The notes beneath the pieces were generated by a model that had not been told where the DNA came from, made no database searches, and worked only from the letters and a program-made list of their open reading frames with translations. From assembly GCA_942490945.1 (NCBI GenBank), contig CALNYZ010000044.1, positions 310,001 through 374,000 on the forward strand: DNA of 64,000 bases, read 5' to 3'. Positions 17,630 to 26,511 of the stretch are shown piece by piece. How positions within the stretch are numbered: position 1 is the stretch's first letter; each line of letters starts with the position of its first letter. Origin of the DNA: CALNYZ01 sp942490945 (GTDB taxonomy: Bacteria; Pseudomonadota; Gammaproteobacteria; UBA6429; Thiohalophilaceae). The position numbers and the translations under genes are program-made.

Positions 17630-17746
17630 ACTCCTTACGGACACTCACCTTGCCATTACTTACACGTCACACAAGCTTCACCTGGTCGTCATCTGGTCGT
17701 AACACGTCATTTCTATGCTTTGCACAACCAAGCAGAGGGTATAGAG

Positions 17747-18529
17747 ATGTCGACAAATTTAATTGAACCGGGTCTGGAAATACAAGAGTCACATTTATTA
17801 CAACAATCAAACCGCTATACCGTGTCTATCGCTGCCAGCGATACCGAAATTGAAAAGTGTCTGAGTTTGCGCTATCAAATTTTTGCCGCCGAGCTGGGCG
17901 CTGACCTGAATTCCACCCAGCAACTGGATAAAGACCGCTTTGATGACCATTGCACACACCTGATGATTACCGATAATGCGAGCAGCAAGGTTATTGCCAC
18001 AACCCGCTTATTATCAGACAAAGATATCGGCCAAACCGGATCATTCTATTCTGAAACCGAATTCGATCTGGGCAATATCCTGTCGCTACCGGGTCATTTT
18101 GTCGAAGTCGGTCGCACCTGCATTCATAAAGACTACCGCAAGGGTGCCGTACTTGCATTGCTATGGCAAGGCATCGCGCGCATTGTTGCATTAAAAAATG
18201 TCGACTACCTGATCGGTTGTGCCAGTATTCCACTACACGCCGGTGATGCCTATGTCGCGGCAGTATTAAACTACATACGTAAACATAATTTTTCTGACCC
18301 TGAATTACGCGCGCGCCCGCTGTTACCCTTACCCAGGCTGGAAGCTGCGAGCACAGAAGACGTGATCATTCCGACCCTGTTAAAAGGCTATTTACGTCAG
18401 GGTGCGGTTATTTGTGGTGAACCCTACTGGGATGCCGCCTTTGGTGTAGCGGATGTATTTGTATTGTTAAATTGTGACAAGATCGCCGCACGTTATATGC
18501 AGCACTTTGTTACACGTATGCGGGCATAA
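17747..18529 (+). CDS. OlsB-like N-acyltransferase (ornithine lipid type)
   Basis: A 260-residue GNAT-fold acyltransferase of the OlsB/hemolysin-like family. LRYQIFAAELG, the FDDHCTHLMI segment, VIATTRLL and FVEVGRTCIHKDYRKGAVLALLWQGI are typical. OlsB joins a 3-hydroxyacyl chain from ACP to ornithine, making lyso-ornithine lipid. The ATG at 17747 is chosen for its AGAGGG ribosome site; an upstream TTG at 17720 is unlikely. A PlsC-type gene follows 16 bp later, matching OlsA, so a phosphorus-free membrane lipid is likely. The substrate is inferred. Confidence 0.75.
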   Translation: MSTNLIEPGLEIQESHLLQQSNRYTVSIAASDTEIEKCLSLRYQIFAAELGADLNSTQQLDKDRFDDHCTHLMITDNASSKVIATTRLLSDKDIGQTGSFYSETEFDLGNILSLPGHFVEVGRTCIHKDYRKGAVLALLWQGIARIVALKNVDYLIGCASIPLHAGDAYVAAVLNYIRKHNFSDPELRARPLLPLPRLEAASTEDVIIPTLLKGYLRQGAVICGEPYWDAAFGVADVFVLLNCDKIAARYMQHFVTRMRA

Positions 18530-18545
18530 CCCAGGACTAATATAA

Positions 18546-19406
18546 ATGCAGTTTATTATCAGCCATTGCCGCGGCATCACACGTTTCTTGCGTATGTTAT
18601 TCCACATCGGCAAGGGGTTGGTAAAATTATACTGGCTGCAGATTACGCGTGGAACCTCGTGGCATAAAACGACTGATGGTCTGGATACCATCTCGTTGTG
18701 GATGCAACAGCTGCTTGCGATTTTTAACGTTAAAATTACTCGCTATGGAAATCCGGCGCATTTTTCCAGCACGGGACATGCCACGCTTTTTTTAAGTAAT
18801 CATGTTTCATGGCTGGATATTATTATTATCTCGTCCCTCACGCATGTGAAATTCGTCTCGAAAGATGACCTGCTGTACTGGCCTTTTGTCGGCAAGCTGT
18901 CGAAAAATTCCGGCACGTTATTTCTGGATCGCAAAAACCGCTTTGCCTTGCGCGACATGCTTAAACAAATTCAATCCAGGCTGGAAAATAATCTCAATGT
19001 GCTCATTTTTCCGGAGGGGACGACTACCGATGGTGAAAGTGTCGCTGAGTTCAGAACGGCACTGGTGCAGGCCGCGATAAACAGTAACAGTATGGTACAA
19101 ACCATTACCTTGCGTTACACGACAAATGGTGAAACCTGTCCAAATACGCCCTATATCAATGATGATACCTTCCTGCCACATGCCTATCGTTTATTATGCC
19201 AGACACATCTGCAAGCGAGCGTTTATTTTGCTGAGCCCGTACAAGCCACGCAACAGACCCGTCAGAATCTTTCTGAAGCATCACGCCAGGTAATGCTGGA
19301 TACACTAAAACTGGATCGACTGGTAAGCTGTCATAATATTGCCAGCGATATAAGCAGTGAAGCAAGTTATGAAACGGATAACAGGATCATTGCACAAAAA
19401 GCATAG
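18546..19406 (+). CDS. PlsC/OlsA-type lysophospholipid acyltransferase
   Basis: A 286-residue acyltransferase with the HX4D catalytic motif in SNHVSWLDIIII, then KFVSKDDLLYWPFVGKL, LFLDRKNR and FPEGTTTDGE. These are the four blocks of the AGPAT/PlsC family. It lies 16 bp after the OlsB-like gene; in that pairing it would add the second acyl chain to lyso-ornithine lipid, but acylation of lysophosphatidate cannot be excluded. A hydrophobic N-terminal stretch suggests membrane association. Confidence 0.8.
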   Translation: MQFIISHCRGITRFLRMLFHIGKGLVKLYWLQITRGTSWHKTTDGLDTISLWMQQLLAIFNVKITRYGNPAHFSSTGHATLFLSNHVSWLDIIIISSLTHVKFVSKDDLLYWPFVGKLSKNSGTLFLDRKNRFALRDMLKQIQSRLENNLNVLIFPEGTTTDGESVAEFRTALVQAAINSNSMVQTITLRYTTNGETCPNTPYINDDTFLPHAYRLLCQTHLQASVYFAEPVQATQQTRQNLSEASRQVMLDTLKLDRLVSCHNIASDISSEASYETDNRIIAQKA

Positions 19407-19505
19407 TTATTTTACTGAAAAAACCCGGGCCGTTTAAAAAGCGCGCTTTGCATAATTACAAATACTTTAACAAGAGATTCCCTCGCGGGAATTACATAAG
19501 ATACA

Positions 19506-20642
19506 TCATTCAGCGCTCCTGGAGCGCTGGTCCAGCTCCACTTCGCGCAACTGCTGCGCGGCGGCTTCCGGACTGATGGTATTGACGAACAGGCCTGATC
19601 CCAACTCAAAGCCGGTCGGGATACTGGTACGTGGCGTAATTTCAAGATGCCAATGATAACTGCCCGACATATGATTGAATTGTTTGCCATGCGGTACGGT
19701 ATGCATAAAGTAATTGAACTGTGCGCCATCGAGTATGACATCCAGCCTTGTCATTGTGCGTTTCAATAATCGGGCAAAATCTTCCAGCTTGTCATCTGCA
19801 CTGTCAATAAAGTCCGCCTGATGTTGCAAGGGCATAATATGTACTTCCCATTCGTAGCGACTGGCGAAGGGTTTAATCGCAATAAAATGCTGACTTTTTT
19901 CTATCACGTACTGACCGATATCAATCTTGCGTCGCACCGCGCCTGAATCCCGATCGTATATTGTCGCCTCAAATGTCAGCGCTTCGTCGATCAGACTGCA
20001 AAATATACACTGATTGTGTTTTTCAAAATAGACGTGTGCATGATGCAGTTCGCTATGCACGTTTTCGGGTATCACCGGCATGGCAATCAGCTGGCTATGG
20101 GTATGCGGAATACTGGCACCAGCCGCCTTGCCATAATTCTTGAACACCAGTACATAACGAATGCGTTCGTCTGCCTGATAAAGTGCCTGCATACGATCAC
20201 GATAAGTCTTGAACACATCACTGATATGCGCTTCTGTCATTTCGTGAATCGCAATGCCATGGTTATTATGATCAATGATGACTTCATGGCGACCATAACC
20301 ATCAATCGTTTGTTGCAGACCAAGCGTTAAATTGGTGCGCTGCGTCTCGTCGCCCAATACCGCAAACAGATTTTCGACAATTCGAATATGCCATTTGTCG
20401 CCTTCATTCTTGATTGGCGGTACAGTCATGAGTGCCGGCGGAGTCATGTTCTCATTGCCATAACAAAACGGACACGTATCGACATGTTCGCGATTATCAC
20501 GCTCGACCTTTTCTTCTTTTTTCTTGGGTCGCATACCGCGCGCGGTGGCAACCAGCACTGATTCACTGGGCACTACTGGGTTAATGCGTATTTCTCTTAT
20601 GGCTTCGACGGCTGTAGCATTTTGATCGCTGTTATCTGACAC
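19506..20642 (-). CDS. GalT-family (HIT superfamily) nucleotidyltransferase
   Basis: A 378-residue enzyme related to galactose-1-phosphate uridylyltransferase. CPFCYGNE near residue 57 and CIFCSLI near residue 210 look like the metal-binding cysteines, and the active-site region reads SIPHTHSQLIAMP, so the canonical HPH is HTH. The C-terminal half has FMHTVPHG and SYHWHLEITPR. HTHSQ variants are common among bacterial GalT-like proteins, some of which act as ADP- or UDP-sugar phosphorylases, so galactose specificity is not certain. No other Leloir genes are nearby. Confidence 0.75.
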   Translation of the reverse strand: MSDNSDQNATAVEAIREIRINPVVPSESVLVATARGMRPKKKEEKVERDNREHVDTCPFCYGNENMTPPALMTVPPIKNEGDKWHIRIVENLFAVLGDETQRTNLTLGLQQTIDGYGRHEVIIDHNNHGIAIHEMTEAHISDVFKTYRDRMQALYQADERIRYVLVFKNYGKAAGASIPHTHSQLIAMPVIPENVHSELHHAHVYFEKHNQCIFCSLIDEALTFEATIYDRDSGAVRRKIDIGQYVIEKSQHFIAIKPFASRYEWEVHIMPLQHQADFIDSADDKLEDFARLLKRTMTRLDVILDGAQFNYFMHTVPHGKQFNHMSGSYHWHLEITPRTSIPTGFELGSGLFVNTISPEAAAQQLREVELDQRSRSAE

Positions 20643-20800
20643 GAAAATCTCCTCGACAACGCGTTGGTCTGTTGATTTTGTTCGAAAGGAATAGTTTAAA
20701 TTAGCATTCTAGACACTAATCTGCCAAATACTAATCAATTATATTTGGCCATAAATCGAGGAAAATGATGCCACTGTTGAAACAGTTGCAGAAGCGGCAA

Positions 20801-20820
20801 ACTGCATAGCACCATGCAGT
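20801..20820. terminator. Hairpin after the sigma/anti-sigma operon
   Basis: ACTGCAT / ATGCAGT stem with a 6-nt loop directly after the anti-sigma-like gene. On the minus strand it is followed by only a short T-run, so it would be a weak terminator. Confidence 0.4.
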
Positions 20821-20821
20821 G

Positions 20822-21367
20822 TTAACTATCCAGCTCCAGCTCAACCAGGGTCATATAATCAGCGGGTGCAGTTTCTGTAGCCGCCTGCTCGACAGCCTGA
20901 CCAGTCATCTGCTGCAGCATCCATTCATCGTATGCCGAGACCACGGTATTATCACTCGTAACTGACGGATCCGTATTTTGCCAGTTGAGTAATCCCACGC
21001 TGGTTATTACCAGCAGCAGACTGGCAAATACAGTGACATACATCGGGCGTTTGAATTGATCCCGGCATTGATCAACAAACCGGCCTAACCAGTTGTGCCT
21101 GCGCGTCGGCTGCACGGGCACCGCATTAATTATACGGGCATGCAGTCGGGCGAGATCGACCGACGACAAGTCCTGACGCTGGTTATCCTGCACGAGTAAA
21201 ACATCGAGTCTGGTGATCGATTGTTGTTGTTGCTGTAATTCAGGCGAGCTGGCGATACACTCAAGCATTGCTGCCCGTTTATCAGCGGGCCAATGCGCGG
21301 GATCGGCACCGTATGCGTCCAGCAATTCACTGGTACGCGATGCGGATAATATGTATTCTTCAACCAT
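20822..21367 (-). CDS. Putative membrane anti-sigma factor
   Basis: A 181-residue protein from ATG 21367 (MVEEYILSASRTSELLDAYG). It has a soluble N-terminal half, one membrane helix (about residues 110-128, MYVTVFASLLLVITSVGLL) and a periplasmic acidic C-terminus. The start overlaps the end of the ECF sigma gene by 8 bp, the typical arrangement for a cognate anti-sigma factor. It lacks a recognisable zinc HxxxCxxC ZAS motif, so the assignment rests on position and topology. The segment YGADPAHWPADKR recurs in such proteins beside ECF sigma genes. Confidence 0.6.
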   Translation of the reverse strand: MVEEYILSASRTSELLDAYGADPAHWPADKRAAMLECIASSPELQQQQQSITRLDVLLVQDNQRQDLSSVDLARLHARIINAVPVQPTRRHNWLGRFVDQCRDQFKRPMYVTVFASLLLVITSVGLLNWQNTDPSVTSDNTVVSAYDEWMLQQMTGQAVEQAATETAPADYMTLVELELDS

Positions 21368-21938
21368 GTTGCACCTCGTGATGTATTTCTTCCAGCCGTA
21401 CATCTTTACGTAGCTGTCGTCTTGCACGGGCCAGCAGTGACTCCAGTGCTTCTATACTGATTTGCATACTTGCCGCTGCTTCTATGTTAGACAAACCCTG
21501 GTATGCACACAGATACAAGGCAGTGCGTTGTCGTTCTGGCAATTGCGCAACCGCAAGATTAATTTGCCTGTCATTGTCCCGCTCGATTGCCAGTTGTTCC
21601 GGTGTAATTGCATGTACAGGATCCTGGGCATTGTCGTCAAAATCCCGCTTCTGTCGCAATTCATCCATACATCGGTTATAGGCAATTTTGTACAACCAGC
21701 TTCGCACGCTACCCTGTGCGGTTTTTTTCCAGCTGGCTGCATTAACCCACACACGCATGAACACATCCTGAGTTATGTCTTCGGCCTGCGCCGGTTGTGA
21801 TATATAACGTTTCACAAATTTAAAAATCTGCTGAAGATAGCGCGTAACGAATTCGTTATATGCCTTGTGATGCTGGCTGGCAATTTTTGCCAGCAACTTG
21901 GCATCGTGGTTTTCGACTTCAGCAATATCAAGCGACAT
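21360..21938 (-). CDS. ECF-type RNA polymerase sigma factor
   Basis: A 192-residue sigma-70 family protein with region 2 (YNEFVTRYLQQIFKFVKRY, AEDITQDVFMRVWVNA) and region 4 helix-turn-helix (LPERQRTALYLCAYQGLSNIEAA, split at the turn). No region 3, as expected for ECF factors. It lies between an EF-hand protein gene (68 bp upstream) and a putative anti-sigma gene that overlaps its 3' end. The signal could be calcium or envelope stress, but no target promoters could be identified. Confidence 0.92.
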   Translation of the reverse strand: MSLDIAEVENHDAKLLAKIASQHHKAYNEFVTRYLQQIFKFVKRYISQPAQAEDITQDVFMRVWVNAASWKKTAQGSVRSWLYKIAYNRCMDELRQKRDFDDNAQDPVHAITPEQLAIERDNDRQINLAVAQLPERQRTALYLCAYQGLSNIEAAASMQISIEALESLLARARRQLRKDVRLEEIHHEVQHG

Positions 21939-22005
21939 AAATTACTCTTTAATTAACAATACCCTCAGTCTTGCGATGAGGGTATTGTATCTGACAAATG
22001 AAAGA

Positions 22006-22638
22006 TTACTGTTGACGCATTTTACGAAATGCCTGCACTTCTTCCTGCGTGACAACCTTGTCACCATTGCTGTCAATTTTATCAAACCATTTCAACGAGG
22101 CCTGATAACTTTCTTCCTGTGTGATAACGCCGTCCTTATTTGTATCCATATGACCGAATATACCACCCTTGCCTTTACCTTTGCCCTTTCGCTTGTGGTG
22201 ATGTTTTTTCCCTTTGCAGGTCGCCATTTCTTCTGCTGTCACGGTGCCATCGCCATTCTTGTCCATGCGCGAAAATTTGCGTTCCGCTTTGGCCGATTTA
22301 TGGGCAACATACTCTTCCTTGCTTAATTTTCCATCTTTATTCGTGTCCATTTTTTCAAACTTGCGTTTGGCTTTCATGCTGCGACGTTCTTTTACATAGG
22401 CACGAAATTCATCTTTTGATACCTTGCCATCATTATTGACATCCATTTTGGTGAATCGTGTCCTGGCGGCAGCATTAAATTCATCCAGTGTCACAGTACC
22501 ATCCTGATTGGTATCAAATGCACGCATGAATTTACCACCACCCTTGTGTTCAGCGGCCATAGCCAAAGAGCCCAGTGCGACGCTGCATGCGACAACCGAT
22601 ATACCCAGGCTTTTTACCATCATTTGTTTTGAAATCAT
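22006..22638 (-). CDS. Secreted EF-hand calcium-binding protein
   Basis: A 210-residue protein with a signal peptide ending in LAMAAE near residue 30, then six EF-hand loops: 42-53 (DTNQDGTVTLDE), 66-77, 98-109, 126-137, 165-176 and 189-200. The last reads DSNGDKVVTQEE, with K where Gly is usual at position 6. A basic His/Lys/Gly-rich linker (about 142-160) separates loops four and five. It precedes an ECF sigma gene on the same strand, suggesting a periplasmic calcium sensor or buffer. AGGAA lies 7 nt before the ATG. Confidence 0.88.
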   Translation of the reverse strand: MISKQMMVKSLGISVVACSVALGSLAMAAEHKGGGKFMRAFDTNQDGTVTLDEFNAAARTRFTKMDVNNDGKVSKDEFRAYVKERRSMKAKRKFEKMDTNKDGKLSKEEYVAHKSAKAERKFSRMDKNGDGTVTAEEMATCKGKKHHHKRKGKGKGKGGIFGHMDTNKDGVITQEESYQASLKWFDKIDSNGDKVVTQEEVQAFRKMRQQ

Positions 22639-22940
22639 TGTTTTGTTCCTTCCATTTGCTTCATTGATTGGGAAACACCCTTGCTTCAGTTGTAAAACGC
22701 GTCAGCAGCGAAATTCCGTCGCTATCCGATCATTTTTTTTGCATTTCAAGTTATTGATTTTTACACGTGTATATTAGGTTGCTGTAATTGATGAGGAGTA
22801 GATTCCCGATTACCGTTCGGGCATGTTGAAGGGAGATACCTCGGATACAGAAGGGGGAGCTTTACTCCCCCTGCTTTGTTTGCATAAGCTATGCAGATGA
22901 TAATTCAGTCATTAGCGTTGCAGTAAGATACAGAGTAACC
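22639..22940. other. Gap between the DUF302 gene and the EF-hand operon
   Basis: About 300 bp on which the EF-hand operon promoter must lie, near 22.65-22.80 kb. It also contains the GGGGGAG/CTCCCCC hairpin that follows the long 23-37 kb gene run. No coding frame is convincing. Confidence 0.5.
22852..22872. terminator. GC-rich hairpin at the end of the 23-37 kb gene run
   Basis: AGGGGGAG (22852-22859), loop CTTTA, CTCCCCCT (22865-22872), about 70 bp after the DUF302 stop on the minus strand and followed by TTCTGT. A likely terminator for the long minus-strand run. Confidence 0.65.
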
Positions 22941-23528
22941 TTAGAATGCGCCCACTGCCGCACGGTTCATAATGTCTTTGATGATCGTCTTCACGTCATC
23001 TGCAGCCGTCTTTAAATCTGCCGGTAACGGTGTACCACCGTGAATCATCATGTCCATGTTTAACGTGTAAATCCACAGCTGACCGGTTTTATCTTCTACC
23101 GTGGTAAGACGACAAGGTAAATAGGCAGTAAAGGCATCGGAATAATCTGCCATTTTTGCCGCAGTCAGCGGGTTACATAACATATATATTTTCATATAAC
23201 GATATGGTTTACCCGTCATGGCCGCGACCTGTTTATAAAGCGGTAACTCACCAACATTCTTTATATTGTGTTCATTTGCCACGGAGCGAATGGTTGTCTC
23301 CACGTCTTCGACCGTAATGCCTTTTTTCACTTTCACTTTCCAGACGGTGGCCTCGGCTGCATTGCCGGTTTTTAATAAGGTGGTTGCCATGTCGCTATAG
23401 GTGGCGAGCGCTTTTTTATCAAACTTCATGGCTTGTTGATAAAACGGGCCAAGAACAATTGCGGCATAAATTAATGCGACGATGGCGAGTAAGCCAATTA
23501 TTGCGAACAGGTTGCGTAATACATTCAC
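22941..23528 (-). CDS. DUF302-like membrane-anchored protein
   Basis: A 195-residue protein with an N-terminal membrane helix (about 7-28) and a periplasmic DUF302-type domain. IYMLCNPLTAAKMADYSDAF, AYLPCRLTTVEDKTGQLWIY and LNMDMMIHGG match the Cys/Pro-Cys-Arg pattern of the family. DUF302 function is unknown; members are frequent in sulfur oxidisers. It is the last gene of the long minus-strand run and is followed by a hairpin. Confidence 0.7.
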   Translation of the reverse strand: MNVLRNLFAIIGLLAIVALIYAAIVLGPFYQQAMKFDKKALATYSDMATTLLKTGNAAEATVWKVKVKKGITVEDVETTIRSVANEHNIKNVGELPLYKQVAAMTGKPYRYMKIYMLCNPLTAAKMADYSDAFTAYLPCRLTTVEDKTGQLWIYTLNMDMMIHGGTPLPADLKTAADDVKTIIKDIMNRAAVGAF

Positions 23529-23566
23529 TTGTTTTTCTCCCTGTAATTATTTAGTTACCAAGTTTA

Positions 23567-24328
23567 CTAGTAGTTTGGCGCATATCCAGGTGGTGGCCCG
23601 TAATAACCCCCGTAGTAACCGGGAGGCGGTCCATAAACGGGTGGTGCATACGGATGCCGTCCCGGTGCTTGTCCATAATAGGCCGGTGGCGGACCATAGT
23701 ATTCACCGGTTGTTACTGGTGGATGATAGCTGCCCCAGCCAGGAGGTGGGCCATAAGGATCGTAACCTCGATGGCCAGGCATACCTGGCTGTGGTGCCCC
23801 TTGTTGTGACCAGGGTTGTTGTGGCCAGTGTTGTTGTTGCGGGAATTGATGTTCTGGCATGGCTGGCCCATTCATGTTGGCATGCGAGTTCGCCATGTCA
23901 GTTTGATTACTATTTTCTGCATTTGCAGCATTACTCGATGCTGCACTATCAGGAGGTGACATACCTGCAGGCCCACCATCTCCACCATAAGGTGGCTGAT
24001 AGCCATAGGGGTTTTGTGGATAAGCGGGCGGATAGCCAGGTGAATAGGCGTAAGGCGATGGTGGTGTTCCATAACCGGGAGGCAGGTTAGTTGTTGCAGC
24101 AACGTCTGTTCCATTGTCGGCATTACTTGTCGTCGCGTCCTGTTTGGCGGGATACCACCACCAGACAATCAACGCAACAAAGACAGCAACCAGCAGCCAC
24201 CTGGCGCTAAAGATGGATGTTTTTTTATGGACTGGCGGCGCATTGTCATCCTGCATGACACCCATGCCTTTCAATTTTTCCTTGATCGCATCCTGCTTTT
24301 CACTGGATGTATCCTTTTCTTCACTCAT
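23567..24328 (-). CDS. Membrane-anchored Pro/Gly/Tyr-rich low-complexity protein
   Basis: A 253-residue protein with a charged cytoplasmic head (about 1-38), one membrane helix (about 44-60, WLLVAVFVALIVWWWYP) and a long Pro/Gly/Tyr/Gln-rich C-terminus with repeated YGPPPGY-like units. The composition suggests a disordered, self-associating or structural domain, much like the sulfur-globule-type protein at 29.3-29.9 kb but fixed to the membrane. It lies between the dynamin-like GTPase and the DUF302 protein. Not a recognised family. Confidence 0.75.
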   Translation of the reverse strand: MSEEKDTSSEKQDAIKEKLKGMGVMQDDNAPPVHKKTSIFSARWLLVAVFVALIVWWWYPAKQDATTSNADNGTDVAATTNLPPGYGTPPSPYAYSPGYPPAYPQNPYGYQPPYGGDGGPAGMSPPDSAASSNAANAENSNQTDMANSHANMNGPAMPEHQFPQQQHWPQQPWSQQGAPQPGMPGHRGYDPYGPPPGWGSYHPPVTTGEYYGPPPAYYGQAPGRHPYAPPVYGPPPGYYGGYYGPPPGYAPNY

Positions 24329-24386
24329 AACATTGCTCCCAAATAATATATTTAGAAAAACCGGGTTAAGTTAATCACACTTATAG

Positions 24387-25874
24387 TTAACTTATATTAC
24401 CGGGCAGTTCATTTCCGGTTTGTCCGGATGGACGTGTATATTGATCGTTCAATCTCTGGATTGCTTCATCGGCTTTTTCCAGAATACTATGCAAACGATT
24501 ACGCGTAAAACGATGCCAACCTACAACATCTGGTCTGAAAATACTGCGCATAAATCGGGTATTTTTGATAAGCCCTTTTTGCAAGGATGATTTATTTTCT
24601 TCGTCGAGGTCATCATCCAGCTCACGCATCACGGAACGAAGCGACAATAAACGCATACCATGATGAATAACAAATAAAATACCAAATAATACCAACCCGC
24701 CAATAATCGGATACCAGATATTAGTCTGCATCCCCTGGATACCTGCGCTTAACCATGGTTGGTGATTTTCTGTACCTTTAAATAACCCGCCTGCAGCGAG
24801 CACACCAACCAGCCCTGCCGCAACCAGGGTAAAAGCGATGGCATCACGCCATAAGGTACCCCTGCTCCAGCGCCGAACAAGTTTGCGCAACTTGGGAATA
24901 GTGCGCTGTTCAATATCACGCGCAAGTTTGTCGAGATTGCCCAGAATACGATAGACACGATCGACATGAACCTGCTTGATACGTTCCTGTATTTCATTCA
25001 TATCGCCCTGGCATTTTGCTTGTAACCGTTCGTTATTTTGTGATGCGCTATCTGTTCCGGTTGATGCCGCTGCTGACTGATCATATATCGCCAGGAATTT
25101 GCCCGCCGTCAGGCCTTCTTGCGCCAGCGCTTTTTGCCACGCGGCAACAACATCTTCCGGGTTATCTTCACGTGAGGTGGCATCCATTTGATTAAGTATA
25201 TAAATAAATTTGTTGGCATCCTTTCGTGAAACGGTTTTGGCTACCAGATGCGCCAGGGTATCCTGCATGGTTCCGGCTTCCGGGTGACGTGCATCGAAGA
25301 ACACCAGCACCAGATCGGATAAATCAATAATGTAATCTGTTATTTTCAGGGTTGAATTACGTTGCGCATCCGCGTCGAATCCCGGTGAATCGATAAAAAT
25401 ATACCCGCGCGCTTTTTCACTCGGGCAGGTTTTTAATTGTAAATAGGCATTAACACGTGCGCCATCGCCGGGCGCAACCTTTTCCAGTTCATCCGCCATT
25501 TGATAAAACGGGAAACGCGGATCAGCATCCAGCGCGATACCGGGTAACGTATGCGACTCTCCGCCATTGGCGAAACTGATGACAGTAAATTTATCATCAA
25601 CTGCCTGGTTGCCGGTATCCTGCAAGGAAAAATTGATGTATGAATTCAAAAACGTGGATTTACCCGCCGAATAGGTACCCAAAACTGAAACCAGCGGCCA
25701 CCAGGGAATCTGAATTGTGTAGGAATGGTCCCGGTCAAGCAAGCCGAGTCGATAGGCCAGTTTATCCAGCTCTTTAAAACCTTTGACGGCATCAACCAGC
25801 AATGGATTCTCATTTTTTAAATGACTTTCCAGTTTATGCAGTCGGTGTCGAATTTCTCTGCTTGCTCCAAACAT
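24387..25874 (-). CDS. Dynamin-like membrane GTPase
   Basis: A 495-residue protein with a dynamin-superfamily GTPase domain: G1 GTYSAGKST at 66-74, G3 DSPGFD at 162-167, G4 NQMD at 228-231. An alpha-helical region and two hydrophobic segments (about 346-366 and 383-402) follow, then a basic C-terminal tail. TYSAGKST P-loops are shared with EHD/dynamin-like proteins, which bend, fuse or cut membranes on GTP hydrolysis. It is encoded within the run of low-complexity, TPR and ParA genes. Membrane remodelling is inferred from the family. Confidence 0.85.
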   Translation of the reverse strand: MFGASREIRHRLHKLESHLKNENPLLVDAVKGFKELDKLAYRLGLLDRDHSYTIQIPWWPLVSVLGTYSAGKSTFLNSYINFSLQDTGNQAVDDKFTVISFANGGESHTLPGIALDADPRFPFYQMADELEKVAPGDGARVNAYLQLKTCPSEKARGYIFIDSPGFDADAQRNSTLKITDYIIDLSDLVLVFFDARHPEAGTMQDTLAHLVAKTVSRKDANKFIYILNQMDATSREDNPEDVVAAWQKALAQEGLTAGKFLAIYDQSAAASTGTDSASQNNERLQAKCQGDMNEIQERIKQVHVDRVYRILGNLDKLARDIEQRTIPKLRKLVRRWSRGTLWRDAIAFTLVAAGLVGVLAAGGLFKGTENHQPWLSAGIQGMQTNIWYPIIGGLVLFGILFVIHHGMRLLSLRSVMRELDDDLDEENKSSLQKGLIKNTRFMRSIFRPDVVGWHRFTRNRLHSILEKADEAIQRLNDQYTRPSGQTGNELPGNIS

Positions 25875-25958
25875 ATCAGTTCACCTGTTTTTCTGAATTT
25901 TTTGTTTTTGTTACTGAACTATAAATATTATAATTATCCCCGGACTACCTATAATGGC

Positions 25959-26489
25959 CTACCAGGGCATGAAGGAATTCATAAACTGCATGGGTCGGGA
26001 CACACTGTTATTCATGACGGACAAATCATAACGCATCTGATTCATTGACCCGCTCATGCTGCGCATATGTACTGTCATTTCATTCATGGCAGCAGATTGT
26101 GAGTCAACAGTCTGGGTCATCAGTATCATATTGTTCGAAACAGCATGCATATTAAGGGCAACCACATTCATATTGCTGGCGATGCTTTGCATATGATTGG
26201 CAACTTTTTTTACATCCGACGTCAGATTATAAATAAGGTAAAAGCCATACGCGGCTAACAAGATAAAGGCAAACAAGGAAGGATAGACAATAGCTTCCCA
26301 GCGTTTGGCACTGGCGGAAAAGGCTGACGAGAGCGTTTCCAGACTCCTGCCCATACAATCTTCCATCGTCTCACCACCGACGGCACGACGTGCGTTCATT
26401 TCAGCCTTGCATTCTTTTGGATCTTTTGTGCAATTCTTCGGATCACCTTTACAGTCATCATCCGGACTACATGTTTTTTCCTCATTCAT
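25959..26489 (-). CDS. Membrane protein with Cys-rich head and coiled-coil tail
   Basis: A 176-residue protein whose first 45 residues hold six cysteines (TCSPDDDCKGDPKNCTKDPK, later ECKAEM and DCMG), then one membrane helix (about 67-88) and a long Met/Asn-rich helical region (about 90-165). In that region MNxV/MxxM heptad-like spacing resembles methyl-accepting or coiled-coil proteins. The cysteine head would be cytoplasmic and might bind metal. No family recognised. It lies between the dynamin-like and TPR genes. Confidence 0.7.
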   Translation of the reverse strand: MNEEKTCSPDDDCKGDPKNCTKDPKECKAEMNARRAVGGETMEDCMGRSLETLSSAFSASAKRWEAIVYPSLFAFILLAAYGFYLIYNLTSDVKKVANHMQSIASNMNVVALNMHAVSNNMILMTQTVDSQSAAMNEMTVHMRSMSGSMNQMRYDLSVMNNSVSRPMQFMNSFMPW

Positions 26490-26511
26490 AACAACCTCAT
26501 AATCGTTAAAT

